From: Chara braunii
Lineage: Eukaryota; Streptophyta; Charophyceae; Charales; Characeae
Direction: 5' to 3'
NCBI GenBank assembly: GCA_003427395.1
Contig: BFEA01000421.1
Span: forward strand, 666,800 to 691,179
DNA: 24,380 nucleotides
Part shown: positions 1 through 9,372 of the stretch, in pieces
How positions within the stretch are numbered: the stretch's first letter is position 1
How the letters are laid out: the number at the start of each line of letters is the position of its first letter
Translations under genes and position numbers: made by a program
The notes under the pieces: model-generated
What the model saw: the letters and a program-made list of their open reading frames with translations, nothing else
Told to the model about the DNA's origin: nothing
The model's database searches: none

Positions 1-68
<68 letters not shown>
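1..68. repeat. (CT)n microsatellite
   Basis: An uninterrupted CT dinucleotide run opens the window. It is mirrored by a GA run at 227-248, so the two form the outer arms of the inverted repeat described next. Confidence 0.95.
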
Positions 69-72
<4 letters not shown>

Positions 73-208
73 TGCATTTCGAAAAAGAAAAACAGGAATG
101 GATCTTCCCACGAAACGCGGGAAGATCCATTCCCGTTTTTGTTTTTCGAAACGCACACGAGAACGCGGAAAGATTCATTCCCGTTTCTGTTTTTCGAAAC
201 GCACACGC
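69..208. repeat. inverted repeat plus third arm copy
   Basis: An arm at 69-109 (cgtgtgc, then tttcgaaaaa, then ggaatggatcttcc) is repeated as its reverse complement at about 120-159, leaving a loop of roughly ten bases. A third, direct copy of the second arm follows at about 171-208. The arms are near-perfect and would fold into a long hairpin. Together with the CT run before and the GA run after, the whole of 1-248 is palindromic in layout. Nothing indicates coding. Confidence 0.8.
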
Positions 209-217
209 GCGCGCGCA

Positions 218-226
<9 letters not shown>

Positions 227-248
<22 letters not shown>
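227..248. repeat. (GA)n microsatellite
   Basis: A GA dinucleotide run preceded by a CG/CA-rich alternating purine-pyrimidine tract (201-226). It is the reverse complement in kind of the CT run at 1-68. Confidence 0.9.
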
Positions 249-256
249 CGAACGAG

Positions 257-652
257 ATGGAACCGCCGCCGTAGAGGGATCAAGAAGCCGGCGCCGCCGA
301 AGAAGTCAATCGCCCTCCCAATCCTCCCCAGTTTGATTCGCAGCCCTTCGTCTACGCCGAGATGCGGGTACCCGGGCTTCATCCCCGGTTGTTATCCCGT
401 CGTCCTTGTGACTTTCTCACCGTCCAGCAGCTCCTAGGCCGACCCCCGATCACTGATACATGGCAGCCATTTCCCTTTCTCCCTCTTCCATCACCGCTAC
501 GCCACCCACCTTCTGGTCACCATCTTCCCCCATGCTACTACTCGCTCACTCGTCACTTCCTTCCCCCTCCACGTCCTCCTCTTAGCGTGGATTGGCAGGA
601 GTATAATAATATAGAGGTCTACTGCGTCATCGCGGGCACGATCCCCGCGTGA
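257..652 (+). CDS. unrecognised proline-rich reading frame, doubtful
   Basis: A frame starts at ATG 257, meets a TAG after five codons, then stays open to 652. The product would be Pro/Arg-rich, and I recognise no domain in it. It could be the first exon of a host gene, a decayed gene or chance, since the region is GC-rich and stop-poor. The overlapping opposite-strand frame at 497-694 is equally unconvincing. No splice signals can be assigned with confidence. The entry marks the only long open stretch before the LTR at about 977. Confidence 0.15.
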
Positions 653-976
653 ATATGACGATTTTCGCGCTACCATCAGCCGCACCCTTTGCACCCTCTA
701 CCGTGACTACCTCGCCTCTCTCCCGCATCAACATCGGTACCCTTGTTTTCCCCGCATCCATCGCTCCATTCATTATGTCCCACTCCCCTCCAGCAACAAG
801 GGAATTTACCGCTTCATGCCTCCTCTCCCCCAAATCTATCCACCATCTCCCCCACCCGTAATTAGATTGCCTTTCCCTGACAACATTTTGGATTGACCCC
901 ATGTATGCCACGTCGGATGACTTCCACACTCAGATCCTACGCTAAGTGGCATGTGCGAGCTCCACGTCGATCATCG
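653..976. other. unassigned stretch
   Basis: Pyrimidine-rich, apparently non-coding sequence. Short open frames exist on both strands, but none has a recognisable motif. I see no repeat or RNA gene here. Confidence 0.5.
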
Positions 977-1799
977 GGTTAATGGATCGACGCGTGAAGT
1001 GTGTGAGCAAGTGAGAGTTTGCTCAAGATTGGAACCGCCTGGGCGTCATATATGTGACGAACCATTTTCTGTAATTGCGCGACTTTCTGCGCGAAGCTGC
1101 CTGGGGAAATGAGACGGGTCGGATCGGGGAGTTGTGGGAAGATGGGTTGGTCGGGCCAATTGCGTGGATGCCCTCGTTTGTTTTTGTTTTTCGGGGAAAT
1201 CTGTTGGGTCGGTGTCCGGAAAGTCTCGCGCTGACGATTGAGTAGCCACGTTGTAGCGAGCGCGATGGACAACGGTTGCCATGACGTCTTTCTTGTTTTG
1301 CTGTGAGCACTAGGAATTTTGGCGCGATCATCGCTCGGTAATATCGTTTTCAAATTTTCAACTGATGTCGAGCCCCACTGGCTCGCAGAATTGTTTTTCT
1401 TTTTCTGCTTTTTCGGGATTTCCTTTTGCAATTAGGACTTAGGCTAAGAATATAGGTACTCTGAAATTTGTTGTGCCGCGCTTGTGCGCATCTTGCTGCG
1501 CTGGGAACTGGGCTTAGACTGGATCGCGCGCTTAATCTTGTGTAACTGTCGTTTTGGCGCGCGCGATTATAACTGTACCTTTCTTCTTTCTTGTTTTCCT
1601 CGTGTTTGCCCGTCTTCTCCTTCTTCCTCCCCTTGCATACTCTGTTCTAATTGGCCAGAGCGCCTGCATGACCGGATCGATGCGTGGAGTGTGGCTACGA
1701 CCCCCACGCCGCGGCCTGGCCATCCAGACGTATGCACTTCCTCTCTTCTCCTTTTGTCCACCTGGGCTTAATCCCGTACCTTTCGCGCGGGCATGCATG

Positions 1800-1808
1800 C
1801 TATAAATT
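1800..1808 (+). promoter_or_regulatory. probable LTR TATA box
   Basis: The sequence ctataaatt is followed by ttgcaagcgcg. The equivalent place in the other two LTR copies reads CTATAAAA followed by a similar GCAAGCGCG-type tract on the - strand. Conservation in position across copies supports a Pol II promoter in the LTR. No transcription start can be read directly. Confidence 0.5.
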
Positions 1809-2677
1809 TTGCAAGCGCGATTAGTTTGCTCTCTAAGAACCTTGGAGTTAGCGCGATCAGTGAGGGTCGGCTAACAAGTCCGCGAGAGAGGTGAGTCGAC
1901 GAGAGAGTTGGGTGATCCGACGAGCTGGTGTCGGGTATGCGGGGTTGAAGTGCAAGGCCACGACGGACTGTGGCGCACGGGCGAACCTGGCTTGCATGCT
2001 CGAACCAAGCGGGGTGACAACTCTGAGTTAGTGCTAGGCGACAAACTGTCTGCATCTGGGGTAGAGAGAGATAATTTGTGGGTGTGGGATGAAGTTCTTT
2101 CCTTTGTTCATCTGTAGAATTTTGGCTCCTGATATGGTCGATTTTATCACGTTTTTTTTGGACTTCTCTTTGGAATTCTCCTTGTCGTTTTTACTTCGTA
2201 TGCATGTATGGAATGAATGTGAATTCCATTTTATTAATGATCTTTTCGAATTTCCAATCTTGTTTTGCGATGCCTGTTTCGTCTCTGTCTACTATCCATT
2301 TGCCTGAGCTATACGCTCAGATCTGATTCAAAACGCTCGTTATGGATGTTTGGGTTTAGTCGTTAACTTTCGATCACCAAGAGTGTTGTGAGAAATTGAT
2401 TGTCCTTTCCCCTCTTTCCACCTTTTGCGTCACATGTATGGCATGTAATGACTGGATCTCACCCAACGTAGCATGAGTAGGATATTTGCATGTATGCCGA
2501 ATGTGATCGGTACACTGATTCAGAACCAATCCGCTGTTCTCACATGCGCGCTCACGTACGACCGTGATCTCGAGAATTTCAAAGCCGAGTCGCTGATTCG
2601 CCGCGTACGCGCTTGTCTGCATGAGTCAGCCTTGAACCCCGTATAAGGATGCAGGGGAACGAGCTTGCTAAACGCAT

Positions 2678-3181
2678 ATGGCTGCGGTATTTCCCTCTTG
2701 GATGTCCGGTCATGAGAGCCTGAGGGACCCAAAATATCGCGAAGACAAGGAAAGTGAACAACTTAGACGGCGGGGAATTTTAAAAAATTCGGAATTCCCC
2801 TGTCTGACAGAGAACGACCGACTGGGCGCAAGGGACTTTCACTGTGCCATAACTAACGGTATCATGGGCCCCGACTACCCGAATACTTATAACACGCAAT
2901 ATTTCATATCCCCCGGCTTCGCCGTTATTACCACCAGTTTCCCTCCCTTTCACCCCCTCCTTCCATATCACCAGCTCACGGTGGTGCTGTGGAATTCCAT
3001 AGCCCGCTATTGGCCCCGCACACCGTGTGAAAAGTGTCGGCGGCACCAGGCATATCGAGCCTTGGAAATCGCTCGGCGAGCCCGAACCGAAGCCGAGCGG
3101 CACCGACAACTGGTCGAATCTCGTGACCGCCACTACAACCCACGAAGCCGACCACAACAGCGCGATTGGCGAGGACGATAA
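2678..3181 (+). CDS. LTR-encoded protein with CxxC core, + copy
   Basis: An ORF of 167 codons lies in the sense strand of the + LTR. Its C-terminal half aligns with the ORF at 16524-17009 of the other element. Shared features, in order, are an aromatic QYF/QYYF patch, a GF[AI][VI]I segment, FPPxxxLLPxxxLxVxLW, six residues, WPxTxC, xxC and R. A basic, Arg/His-rich tail follows in both. The N-terminal half (about residues 1-70) is not clearly shared. There is no signal peptide or membrane segment. I do not recognise the family. The CxxC after a Trp-Pro could bind metal, but only two Cys are conserved. The homologue keeps similar residues despite strong DNA divergence, which suggests that the protein was under selection. 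The chosen ATG is only the first in frame. Confidence 0.6.
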   Translation: MAAVFPSWMSGHESLRDPKYREDKESEQLRRRGILKNSEFPCLTENDRLGARDFHCAITNGIMGPDYPNTYNTQYFISPGFAVITTSFPPFHPLLPYHQLTVVLWNSIARYWPRTPCEKCRRHQAYRALEIARRARTEAERHRQLVESRDRHYNPRSRPQQRDWRGR

Positions 3182-3370
3182 TCCCAGACACTGTCTTCTC
3201 ACACCATCTTGCACCAGTGTCCCTAAACATTCCACCGGAGATCTCAGTTCCGACCTGGGACTCCACCCCCACTTTCCTAAAATCCTTGGCACACCCCTTC
3301 TTCGCACTTCCAGGCCCACACCTTACTCCGCTCAGGAAGTCGCGCTCGACGTGAGGTTGGGCGTCACAGG

Positions 3371-4340
3371 GGAACGGCTGTGAGTGCCAGCAGCGGCCAC
3401 AGGGGGATACTGGAAAGTTGCACCCCTCACTGACAGGGTCCTGCAGGGAGCTTCAGAGGCCCCAGGGGCCCGACTAGTCCGCCGTTGGAGGGACATACCG
3501 CAAATAAATGGAAATCGGAGGGGCATTTCAAAAACAAATTTCGCCGTTGGAGGGACATACCGCAAATAAATGGAAATCGGATGGGCATTTCAAAAAAAAT
3601 TCCTTTAAACAATCAAAGCATCAAAAAATCAAAAATAAAAACCGAGTTCCTATTCACCTGGGCCAGAGGATGCCAATTGGCAACTGTCACCAGGGAGGGT
3701 AAGATCGTTATCTTGTGGTAGCTATAATTGGCAGAATAGGTAGGCAGGCATGGTAGCTAGTGGTTAGTTAGTAGTTTAGTCCCCCACCTATCTATCAGTG
3801 GGGTTAAGGTCAATGTTACAGACCGCAGGAGGCCAAAGGCCCTGCGGCTTCCCAGGGTAGCTGGAGAGATGTAGAGTAGAAGTCCTGAGCCCATGTAGGC
3901 TTGGGGGGGTTGTATTTTAGACCTTAATCCGAGGGTTAAAGCACCAGTACATGGGCACCTGGGCCGTGGGCCTGACACCTAAAATTCTGGAGGCGCGAAA
4001 CGAAACCTCGACCGCCGATCTAATTTATCAACAGCGGGCGCGACGTTTGCGTTTCGGCCTCGTTTTCTTGTGGCAACAAGTTTCGGACAGCAAGGCTGGG
4101 GCTTTGTACTCGTGGTTTAAGTTGGTGGTTGGGGCTCAGGGGTTATTAATGGGGAGCTGGGAGCTGGGTCAGAGATAGAGGGTGAGGGGATTTGAGAGGT
4201 AAGGGGACTATGGTTGTCCTTTTCCTGATTTAGGTTTCTTTGTTGTTTTACACCGTATTTTTTCCTCCTCCTTGCAGTTTTCATAATGTGTCTCTTTCCC
4301 CTATGCTTACTGTAGGTTTAGAGCCTGACAGCTTTGAACC
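3371..4340. other. unassigned stretch
   Basis: No gene is recognised. The stretch contains the 62-bp tandem pair listed separately and a GGG/CCC-rich part near 3440-3480. Its right portion resembles untranslated or intronic host sequence (T-rich, no long ORF). There is no gag, protease or RT similarity, so if the LTR at 977-3370 were a 5' LTR its expected downstream genes are absent. Confidence 0.5.
3481..3602. repeat. two tandem copies of a 62-bp unit
   Basis: The segment starting gccgttggagggacatacc at 3481 recurs at 3543 with a period of 62 bases. The two copies differ at only a few positions (for example ggaggggcat versus ggatgggcat). Only two units are present and there is no spacer, so this is a simple local duplication. 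Confidence 0.9.
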
Positions 4341-4362
4341 TTTTTTTTTTTTTTTTTTTTTT
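4341..4362. repeat. T homopolymer
   Basis: A run of 22 T followed by ccag. It could be a reverse-oriented poly(A) tail or a polypyrimidine tract. Nothing around it decides. Confidence 0.9.
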
Positions 4363-4560
4363 CCAGAGAACAACCCGATCGGATGCTAGGTGTGCTGAAA
4401 ACCTTTCTATTGTTCTGTTCCTGGTGTTCTCTTGTTCGGTCCCAACTCGGGTCCTATTTTCGTCTTGTTAAAAGTGAAGCTGGGTAAGGCTCCCAGTACC
4501 AGGTTGAATTGTGAGCTCCCCAGCCTCGTTTGTTTCATCTGAATATATGAAGGTGTGTGT

Positions 4561-4598
4561 CTGTCTCTTATACACATCTAGATGTGTATAAGAGACAG
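4561..4598. other. Nextera mate-pair junction adapter (sequencing artefact)
   Basis: Positions 4561-4579 are the 19-base Tn5 mosaic end, and 4580-4598 are its exact reverse complement. This head-to-head arrangement is the circularisation junction used in Nextera mate-pair libraries. A read across it produces the familiar spurious peptide VSYTHLDVYKRQ, present in the frame starting at 4557. A perfect 38-base match is not expected in a natural genome, so I treat it as untrimmed library sequence built into the assembly. Sequence left and right of it may come from places kilobases apart, or in a different order. Confidence 0.97.
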
Positions 4599-4821
4599 CT
4601 CCTGCTATGTTCTATGTGCCCCTGTTCTTGCGCTCGCTTGCTTGTCGCCGCTAGTTCTTTCCTCCTGTGGTTCTCTCCTCAGGGCATCACTCTCTTCTGC
4701 GGCCTAATCCTTTGTCTTTTCTCTCTCCTGCTTCCTCACTCTCGATTTCTCTGTTGTGCACAAATTGTCCGTATTCAATCTCTCGAGTCCTGGGAAGTTA
4801 TTCGGGACCCACCAGTCCCGA
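4599..4821. other. unassigned stretch after the adapter
   Basis: C/T-rich sequence without recognisable coding content lies between the adapter and the point where similarity to RNase H begins (about 4822). The junction between this stretch and the pol fragment may be a 5' truncation point. Confidence 0.4.
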
Positions 4822-4969
4822 CAACGGGAACGCTGACGGCTTGACACATCTGCATCGATCCGATAAGGTGATAACAGGGGAGGAGATAACCCCGTGGAAG
4901 GAACCAGAACCAACCAACGAGCGATCATACGGAAAAGTGGCCATTCTCCCTCGAGCTCCTAAGGGGTGA
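4822..4969 (+). pseudogene. 3' end of Ty3/Gypsy RNase H (fragment)
   Basis: Translation from about 4822 gives NGNADGLTHLHR, then a Lys/Glu/Pro-rich tail ending in a TGA at 4967-4969. It aligns with the last 45 or so residues of the RNase H ORF at 11912-12478 (HGNADGLTRLHR, also followed by EEV/EEI, PW, EPE and a stop at the same place). The NADGL motif holds the last catalytic Asp of RNase H. RT and the rest of RNase H are absent. The fragment belongs to an element related to, but distinct from, the - strand one. The frame upstream (from 4667) is non-homologous and includes artefact-adjacent sequence. Confidence 0.8.
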
Positions 4970-4977
4970 TCGACACG

Positions 4978-6750
4978 ATGGCGATGGGGCGCGGAGGTAA
5001 TCTCGAAGGTCCCCTTTCTCCTTTTTCGTCCTCCTCCTTTTCCTCCCTACTTGACAAATTTTGTTATTTCTGTGAGGCAATTTCGAGAGTCTACTCAGTC
5101 CCTATGCGACCGAGAAGGGAAGGCTATGTCAAATGGGTAGATTGTCAGTGATGTGTTTCCCGTGATCATGGTTCTTGTATCTTGTACCGAAATACGGACA
5201 AACCTTGGTTGTGTCATCCGTGCCGCACTGATAAAATCTCGACGGAGGCTCGATTTCTCGAGGCCACGTCCGAAGGACTAGAAAAAAACCGACGGTTTAG
5301 AAGGGTTGAAGTATGGACAGATGTCGTCTTGATAGCTACGGTAGTTGGGAACCCCCTCAGAGATTTCACAAAGGAAGATCAGAGACGGGCCAAGGAGAGG
5401 GCTCGGGACTACCGATGGAAGAAGGGACGGTTAGAAAAATGGAAAACGGACGGAAGCGGGATTTGGATGTCTGTCCCTCATCCGTTCGTGAGGTACCACT
5501 CGGTTACGTAAACCCACGAGGAAACTGCGGCTCCTTTCGCCGTCTGAATCACGGAGGCAGCGATTGATAAAAATGAATGGTATTGGTCCAACATTCGCGA
5601 TGATGTTAAGTTCATCGTCCGAAATTGTCAGGTCTGCGCGGATGACAAGACGCCGATTCAACCGCCTAGGTCGATAGTGCCTACCATAGTCGAACGACCA
5701 TTTCAAAGGGTTAGTATGGATACCACGGATACTGTCGTTCCCCCTGGACCTAATAGCTGCGATTCTTCAATTCTACTGGTTTTCGTAGACCATTTCTCGA
5801 AATGGATCGAGACCTATCCGTGTAAGACGCGAGAAGCAGCCGAAATCGCGCGATACATCAACTGTTTTCTCGGGATGCACCAGGACACCGACGAGATCCT
5901 GACGGACAACGGGGCAGAATTTAGAGGGGAAGTTTTGAGGAACCTAGTCCTGCATGGTGTCTCCATCCGCAACACTGCTCCGCACATGTCGCAATCCAAC
6001 AGACTGGTAGGGAACGCCAATCGAGTGATTAAGACCGCCTTGCGACGCAATATCTCGGTGAATGACATGAGGCCTTGGCCCGATATCGTCGACCATATCC
6101 TCGCTATCCACCGGGAAACACCCCACGAGTCCACGGGTCTGACCCCCTTCGAACTACGGACTAATAGCCTGCCCTGTGTGGCCCTACCGAGCCTAAATGA
6201 TGAGACGGCCCTTCCGCGACGGAACACCATGGCGACGGTTAAGGATAAGGCCCAACGCCACCTAGAGCTGATGGAAAAAGTCCTCCCCCGAGTGGCCCGA
6301 AAAAGACAGCGTATGACGGAAATGGCCCACAGTAGACAAATCCGGAGCTAAGAGGCCCGAAATGGGAATGGTGGACCTCGGCCGCAATATAAACTAGGGG
6401 ACATCGTGCAGGTGAGGAAATGTGCTCGCCAAGGCAAGTTAGCGCCACAATTCTTCAGGCGATTTCGTGTGGTCGAGCTCTAACCCTTAAGCAGCATTGG
6501 CCGTGGAGGGAGGCCGGTGTTCCGCTGCGCACCTGAATCGGGTTGACGTTTTGAGGCAGGCCGGCGGATGAAGGCGATCGAGGGCGGGTGGGCGTGCAGA
6601 CCGGTGCGCGACCGAATTGTTCACAGCACGCCAGAAGATGCGAGAGCGCGCCCACAGGACCCAGCGGCGGCGGGCGTTGCTACTGTATCATGTGACGGCC
6701 AACAGGAAAAGTACCCCGACTTCCGCGATTTTTCACGCTCAGAGGGATGA
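4978..6750 (+). pseudogene. PHD-like finger plus integrase ORF, + copy, broken
   Basis: A new frame opens at ATG 4978, nine bases after the RNase H stop. It encodes a Ser/Pro-rich leader, LLDKF, a PHD-type C4HC3 finger (5062-5223), a linker, the HHCC zinc-binding region (HEE at about 5514 and CQVC at about 5631) and the integrase core (MDTTD at about 5717, TDNGAEF at about 5899). The C-terminal region (FFRRFRVVEL at about 6450, then PVFRCAPE) is GPY/F-like. Lesions are a TGA inside the finger (5149-5151), a frame change near 5510, stops before the core, a TAA at 6349-6351 and further stops at about 6482 and 6536. The catalytic Glu of the D,D,E triad is Gly (LVGNANR versus LAENANR in the - copy), so it could not catalyse integration. 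It shows the C-terminal part missing from the - element. The end is uncertain; coding similarity is clear to about 6540. Confidence 0.8.
5062..5223 (+). other. PHD-finger-type C4HC3 motif in integrase ORF
   Basis: Cys codons are at 5062, 5071, 5143 and 5152, His is at 5167, and Cys codons are at 5176, 5212 and 5221. The spacing is C-x2-C-x23-C-x2-C-x4-H-x2-C-x11-C-x2-C, with a Trp codon at 5206 two residues before the seventh Cys. That spacing and Trp are the hallmarks of PHD fingers, which in other proteins bind histone H3 tails. The second CxxC contains an in-frame TGA (5149). Function in this element is inferred: targeting of integration to chromatin would be one possibility. A RING variant is less likely, because His is at position 5 and the Trp fits PHD. 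Confidence 0.7.
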
Positions 6751-7248
6751 CTCCACAACTCTGAAAATTGATTGGTCTGTAGATTAGGTTGTGTTTTTTC
6801 TATGAAAAATATTTTAAAAAATTAAAAAACTATTTAAGATCGTGAAATAAATGCCACGCCAATTCGTCCTATGTTCTTTTGTTGGTTTTCGTTCCCCTTC
6901 GAAGTTTGTCGTTTCCCGTTGCCACGACCTTTTGGTTGCTTCTGTTTTCGTCGTTCCCCGCTTTCGTGGGTTTTTTTTTTTTTTTTTTTCATCGCAGGCT
7001 CTTTTTAATTTTGTTGGGAATATTTTTTTCCCTTTTGTTTTCGTCATTTCCCGTTTCCCTGCCGCGGCCTTTTTTTTTTTTAAAGAGGCTCTGCTCTTTA
7101 TTACACTGAACCAGAAACGGGGCCGTTTCCCCACATACAACCCGGAAACAAAACAGATAATACTGGGACCATTACCCAACTTTAGGTGCAGGCATTCCCT
7201 GCCGCGGCCTTTTTTTTTTTTTNCTTTTTTTTAATTATTTACTATTAT
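6751..7248. other. T-rich low-complexity stretch
   Basis: AT-rich sequence has T runs at 6971-6989 and 7071-7082. The segment tccctgccgcggcc plus a T run occurs twice (about 7057 and 7196, 139 bases apart). An N at 7223 marks an uncertain base. The open frames here come from the T runs (poly-Phe) and are not credible. Confidence 0.6.
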
Positions 7249-7270
7249 TATATATATATATATATATATT
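7249..7270. repeat. (TA)n microsatellite
   Basis: An alternating TA run flanked by attatta and ttttt. Confidence 0.9.
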
Positions 7271-8016
7271 TTTGATGACGGCCCAGTGCCCAAGGCGAAG
7301 ATTAAGAGATTGAATACAACACAAACACACGCCTCTTCCCATTAGGGTAGGAAGAGCCTCGGCCACTGTTCCCACGGAGACAGCTTCCCTAAACATTAAA
7401 AATGCAGAATGCCCAACGGGCATTGATTGCTTCCGCTGATGGGATGGATTAACCCCACGCCATGCAAACATGGAGTTCTGCCCTACTATGGCACACCATC
7501 AGAACATTATAAAAGGGAGGGATTGGGGAATTTGGGGGGAGTCGTAGAAAGGCAACTCACGTGTAGTGATAGGGCTAAGCAAATCAATCACGAACCCCAT
7601 GTGTTTATGATCAGTAATTAGCTAAATATGTGTCTCCCTACCACTGCCCAAAGTAACACAAAGTCACACAAGAGTGATGTAGAAGAAGCAACCCTTGTCC
7701 CTGGGATTGAATCAATGCATGGCAAATGTGAACACGAGATAAAAAGGAAGATATCATCGTGGAAATATCAGAGTCTCCCACCTGCGGGAAAATTGTCGAT
7801 CATCGTAATTCCACATCAAAAAATTCCCATCTTCCCCAACAGAGGGTTGTGCGGATCATACAGCAAAATGATTTCAAGGGTGAGGGCATACCAGCAGCAT
7901 CAACAGCCAGGCCACCACTCCTCTGCGATCAAATCGACCTCCACAATGATAAAGATGCAAACATGATGGTCATATTAAGGGGGTCGATCCGCTCTCCCTA
8001 AATCCTTGCCTCTATC
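7271..8016. other. unassigned stretch between the two retroelements
   Basis: There are two modest frames: a - strand one at 7235-7471 and a + strand one at 7628-7966 (112 codons, His/Gln/Lys-rich). Neither shows a motif I recognise. There is no LTR, primer-site or RNA-gene signature. It may be single-copy flank or an older, unrecognisable repeat. Confidence 0.4.
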
Positions 8017-8246
8017 TGTGACGCGCAACCTCACGCCTTGTGCTGTCCTCCGTTCGGAGTGTTAGCTATGCGGAAAAAAAGCCCAGAAAAACAGCAACAT
8101 GGGGTGTGCCAGTGATTTTTGGAAATTGAGTGTGGGGACACAGACAGAACTGAAATCCCCCGTGTTGGTCCGATGGAGCAAGTCGATCGTTTCGCGCGTC
8201 GCAGAAGGCGCGACCGGACAGAGCTCGAAAACAAAAAGATTCAAAT

Positions 8247-8786
8247 TCAATCCAAAAAGTATTGTCGGGCTTCCCACCGAGCTACAGCCCGTCGTTTAGA
8301 ACGGAAAGGCTCTGGCACGCTTCGCGTGTCTCGTTTTCGTACCAGATCTCGTCTTCGTTCGCTGGTCAGTTCCGAATCCGTTGTGGATGATCTTAGCCGA
8401 GTGGGTCTTTCCTTATGCTCGTCCTCACTCCGTGTTCAGTAGTGGAAGCCCTTCGCTTCGTAGTGATCAAAACGTTGACATTCGGTCCACAGAGTGCGCG
8501 GCCAGAGGGGTTCTACTGCCGTCCACAGAATGACGATTAACTCGTTAAATGGCAACAATACCGAATAAGGTGGGAAGTGCATATCGATAATAACAAACCC
8601 GGCTTCTACAAACCCAGAACAGCGATTGGCCGGAGGGAAGTAATACTGCCCGCCGATTTGTGCAATGGCTTCTCGTATGTCCCACTAACATACACATGTC
8701 CTTTCCTCACTGTAAGGAAAAGGTCGCGTTGGGATGGGAGATACGGGAGGCTGGCGCCCAATCGAAGGGTACTTGTTAGTCCACAT
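8247..8786 (-). pseudogene. LTR-encoded protein, 3' LTR copy, broken
   Basis: This corresponds codon for codon to the intact ORF at 16524-17009, from ATG at 8786-8784 to TGA at 8249-8247. It is 54 bases (18 codons) longer because of the insertion near 8669-8722, which keeps frame but carries a TAG, so the product would stop after about 30 residues. The first Cys of the CxxC is changed to Trp (TGG for TGC). The core (QYYFPPANR, FPPYSVLLPF, LW) is otherwise still readable. Confidence 0.75.
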
Positions 8787-9350
8787 GTCAATCAATCACA
8801 AAATATCCGGAGACGTCATTAAGAACAAAAGCGATTCACGCGTCCCCCAATCAATCTTTTTGACACAAGAGAGAGAGGGCAAACACAGATCAGCTTGATC
8901 ACGCATATGGCTACGGGTCCGATCAGTTCAACACAACGTTGGTCCCTGGGCGCCTTGTCTCTCAGGGTCACCTCGTGGTTCAGCTGCTGATGTCGTGTAG
9001 CATAGAGCAGATGGCATGCGTAGTGCAAACAGAGCTACAGATCCAAACACTCTTGCATTCTCGAACAAAATCCCGACGACACTCATCTAATCAATTTGGA
9101 AAAGTCACGCATCTCTATACATGCATCTACTGTGGAAGGTGCGAAAATGCAGAGGAAAAGATGGATCGCATTGCACAATACACACGCATACACTGTTCAT
9201 AAGACAAGTAGACGGGGTCTTTGCGTACAAGGATTACCCAGGAAACTAATGGAAGAGTTCCGAAAGAAGTTCTTTCACAAAGAAGCAGGATGCCAACTCA
9301 TTCCTACTCAAGAGAGGGACAATCATTCAGACGCATCATCATTCAAAAAA

Positions 9351-9372
9351 AGAGAGAGAGAGAGAGAGAGAG
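9351..9372. repeat. (GA)n microsatellite inside LTR
   Basis: GA run in the 3' LTR copy. The equivalent in the 5' LTR (about 17574-17591) is shorter and interrupted by a T. Confidence 0.85.

Larger units (their letters stand above)
977..3370 (+). mobile_element. diverged LTR of a Ty3/Gypsy-type element, + orientation
   Basis: This stretch is collinear with the LTR at 16306-19069 read on its coding (-) strand. Matches in order are ATGTGACGAACCA (1052-1064 versus 18911-18923), GCACTAGGAATT (about 1309), a TATA box followed by GCAAGCGCG (about 1803), CACGACGGACTGTGG (about 1960), the LTR-encoded ORF, ATCCTTGGCACACCCC (about 3282) and the end motif CGTGAGGTTG (about 3349-3358). The TATA-to-ORF-core distance is about 1.09 kb in both. 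The left limit is a guess. The right end is probably CGTGAGGT at about 3357 or GCGTCACA at about 3370. It may be a solo LTR, or part of the same element as the pol fragment at 4822-6750. The artefact at 4561-4598 prevents a decision. Confidence 0.7.

Noticed and set aside
4341-4365. T run followed by CCAG as a 3' splice site
   Set aside because: No exon with coding signal follows, and the adapter lies 200 bases on.
4557-4844. 95-codon + frame across the adapter
   Set aside because: Its first residues are the translation of the mate-pair junction, a well-known artefact peptide; not a gene.
5814-6230. 138-codon - strand frame
   Set aside because: Antisense shadow of the + strand integrase.
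6851-7234. Phe-rich 127-codon frame
   Set aside because: Made by several T runs; no conserved feature.
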